From Sulfobacillus thermosulfidooxidans DSM 9293 (GTDB lineage Bacteria; Bacillota; Sulfobacillia; Sulfobacillales; Sulfobacillaceae): a stretch of 64,000 bases of DNA. How positions within the stretch are numbered: the first letter of the stretch is position 1; each line of letters starts with the position of its first letter. A program made the translations under genes and the position numbers. Below the pieces are notes generated by a model that did no database searches, had not been told where the DNA came from, and was given only the letters and a program-made list of their open reading frames with translations. This document shows positions 63,437 through 64,000 of the stretch, piece after piece. The stretch is from positions 1,473,819 to 1,537,818 of the forward strand of contig NZ_FWWY01000001.1 in the NCBI RefSeq assembly GCF_900176145.1, written 5' to 3'.

Positions 63437-63867
63437 AAAGACGACTCCTTTCGCGCTTTACGAGATGACTCGACAGAAAGTGAAAAAGCCTTTCTGATCT
63501 ATTTAAGAGTATAGCGAATTTTGGACACCGATTTGGCGCTTCGGGGCCAGTTTGTTGACCGAAAAACATCACAAACGCTGGCCATTCTTTAAATCCTCGG
63601 TAAACATGGGGTAAAGACGGGGAAAGACATCGGGAAGAGAAAAGACATCCAAGGAACCTGTGCCAGTGCTGGTCATCGATGAGGCAGTCCAAAAAGACGA
63701 TGAGGGAAATCACACCGGTTGCAAAATGTTTTGCATCCAAATCACTTCTTGTCAGCGTAGACTTTACCGAAAGACAACATAGGATGTTCACCACTGAAGA
63801 GGTATGAATTGTAAGCGGTATGTTTCGAACTAGATCTTGATGGATTGACCAATCAAAGGAGAGATAT
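63437..63867. other. Intergenic region, no gene
   Basis: 431 bp between the photolyase and a secreted protein gene. A minus-strand 175-codon frame here lacks a ribosome binding site and protein features. No promoter pair was clear. Confidence 0.45.
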
Positions 63868-64000
63868 ATGATGCACAAAGGGATTTTGGCTTTACTCGCC
63901 TCGACCAGCATGTTGATGGCTGCCCCGGTTTTAGCAGCAAGTCCAGCTCACGGAAATCCGACAACAGGGGACATTAATCACCTTCATCATATTCGTGTGA
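63868..64000 (+). CDS. Secreted protein, 5' end only
   Basis: ATG 63868 (or 63871) follows AAAGGAGAG. The visible 44 codons give a signal peptide (LALLASTSMLMAAPVLA, cleaved near AAS), then a His-rich start of the mature protein (INHLHHIRV). The frame is open to the window end. The rest, and so the function, is outside. Confidence 0.65.
   Translation, partial: MMHKGILALLASTSMLMAAPVLAASPAHGNPTTGDINHLHHIRV

Noticed and set aside
63384-63911. 175-codon minus-strand frame upstream of the photolyase
   Set aside because: Overlaps the photolyase N-terminus and a secreted gene start; no ribosome binding site or family motif.

Overview
The window looks like chromosomal DNA of a Gram-positive, acidophilic mixotroph close to Sulfobacillus. 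The sequence signs are strong AGGAGG-type ribosome binding sites with many GTG/TTG starts, cupredoxin and sulfocyanin-like proteins, c-type cytochrome and Tat exports, single-membrane lipoproteins, and moderate GC. The genus is an inference from recalled family content and was not tested. No rRNA, tRNA or CRISPR array was seen.

Layout. 1-6.9 kb: the end of a patatin-like lipase, then a LacI regulator fused to a glycogen-debranching-type glucosidase, divergent from a sugar ABC operon (binding protein and two permeases, no ATPase). 7.2-14.8 kb: a sugar-free PTS for C3 metabolism, made of Enzyme I, HPr, GlpK and the DhaK-DhaL-DhaM dihydroxyacetone kinase. HPr is split by a 1388-bp IS256-family element with an 8-bp target duplication; removing the element restores a 90-aa HPr with His15 and Ser46. 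14.8-25.9 kb: a cupredoxin lipoprotein, two tiny membrane proteins, an amino acid permease, a universal stress protein, two near-identical hsp20 genes flanking an acetamidase, an MFS exporter, a VIT-family transporter, a cytochrome b/molybdopterin fusion and a PhzF protein. 25.9-32.2 kb: PBP1A, then a polyamine operon (pyruvoyl arginine decarboxylase, SpeE, SpeB) running into argS. 32.3-41.1 kb: a secreted protein with three 103-aa repeats, MarR, malate synthase, a lactate/glycolate permease, a second APC permease and an HNH nuclease. 41.3-47 kb: two nitrilase-superfamily proteins (one fused to an amidohydrolase and lacking the catalytic Cys), two soluble histidine kinases and a receiver. 47.3-54.8 kb: membrane proteins, one with a copper-ligand-less sulfocyanin-like domain, a Tat phosphoesterase, cytochrome c, and an ECF sigma/anti-sigma pair. 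54.8-64 kb: diguanylate cyclase, glycosyltransferase, a J-domain/B-box membrane protein, DUF2231, penicillin acylase, a secreted amidase, and a photolyase whose expected start codon is ACG.

How the parts fit. The sugar operon and the LacI-glucosidase fusion point to uptake and cytoplasmic breakdown of alpha-glucosides. Enzyme I would pass phosphate from PEP through HPr to DhaM and so to dihydroxyacetone. GlpK carries His230, the position phosphorylated by HPr in related bacteria. The IS insertion should therefore break both the kinase cascade and GlpK activation unless another HPr exists. The polyamine operon converts arginine to agmatine, putrescine and spermidine.
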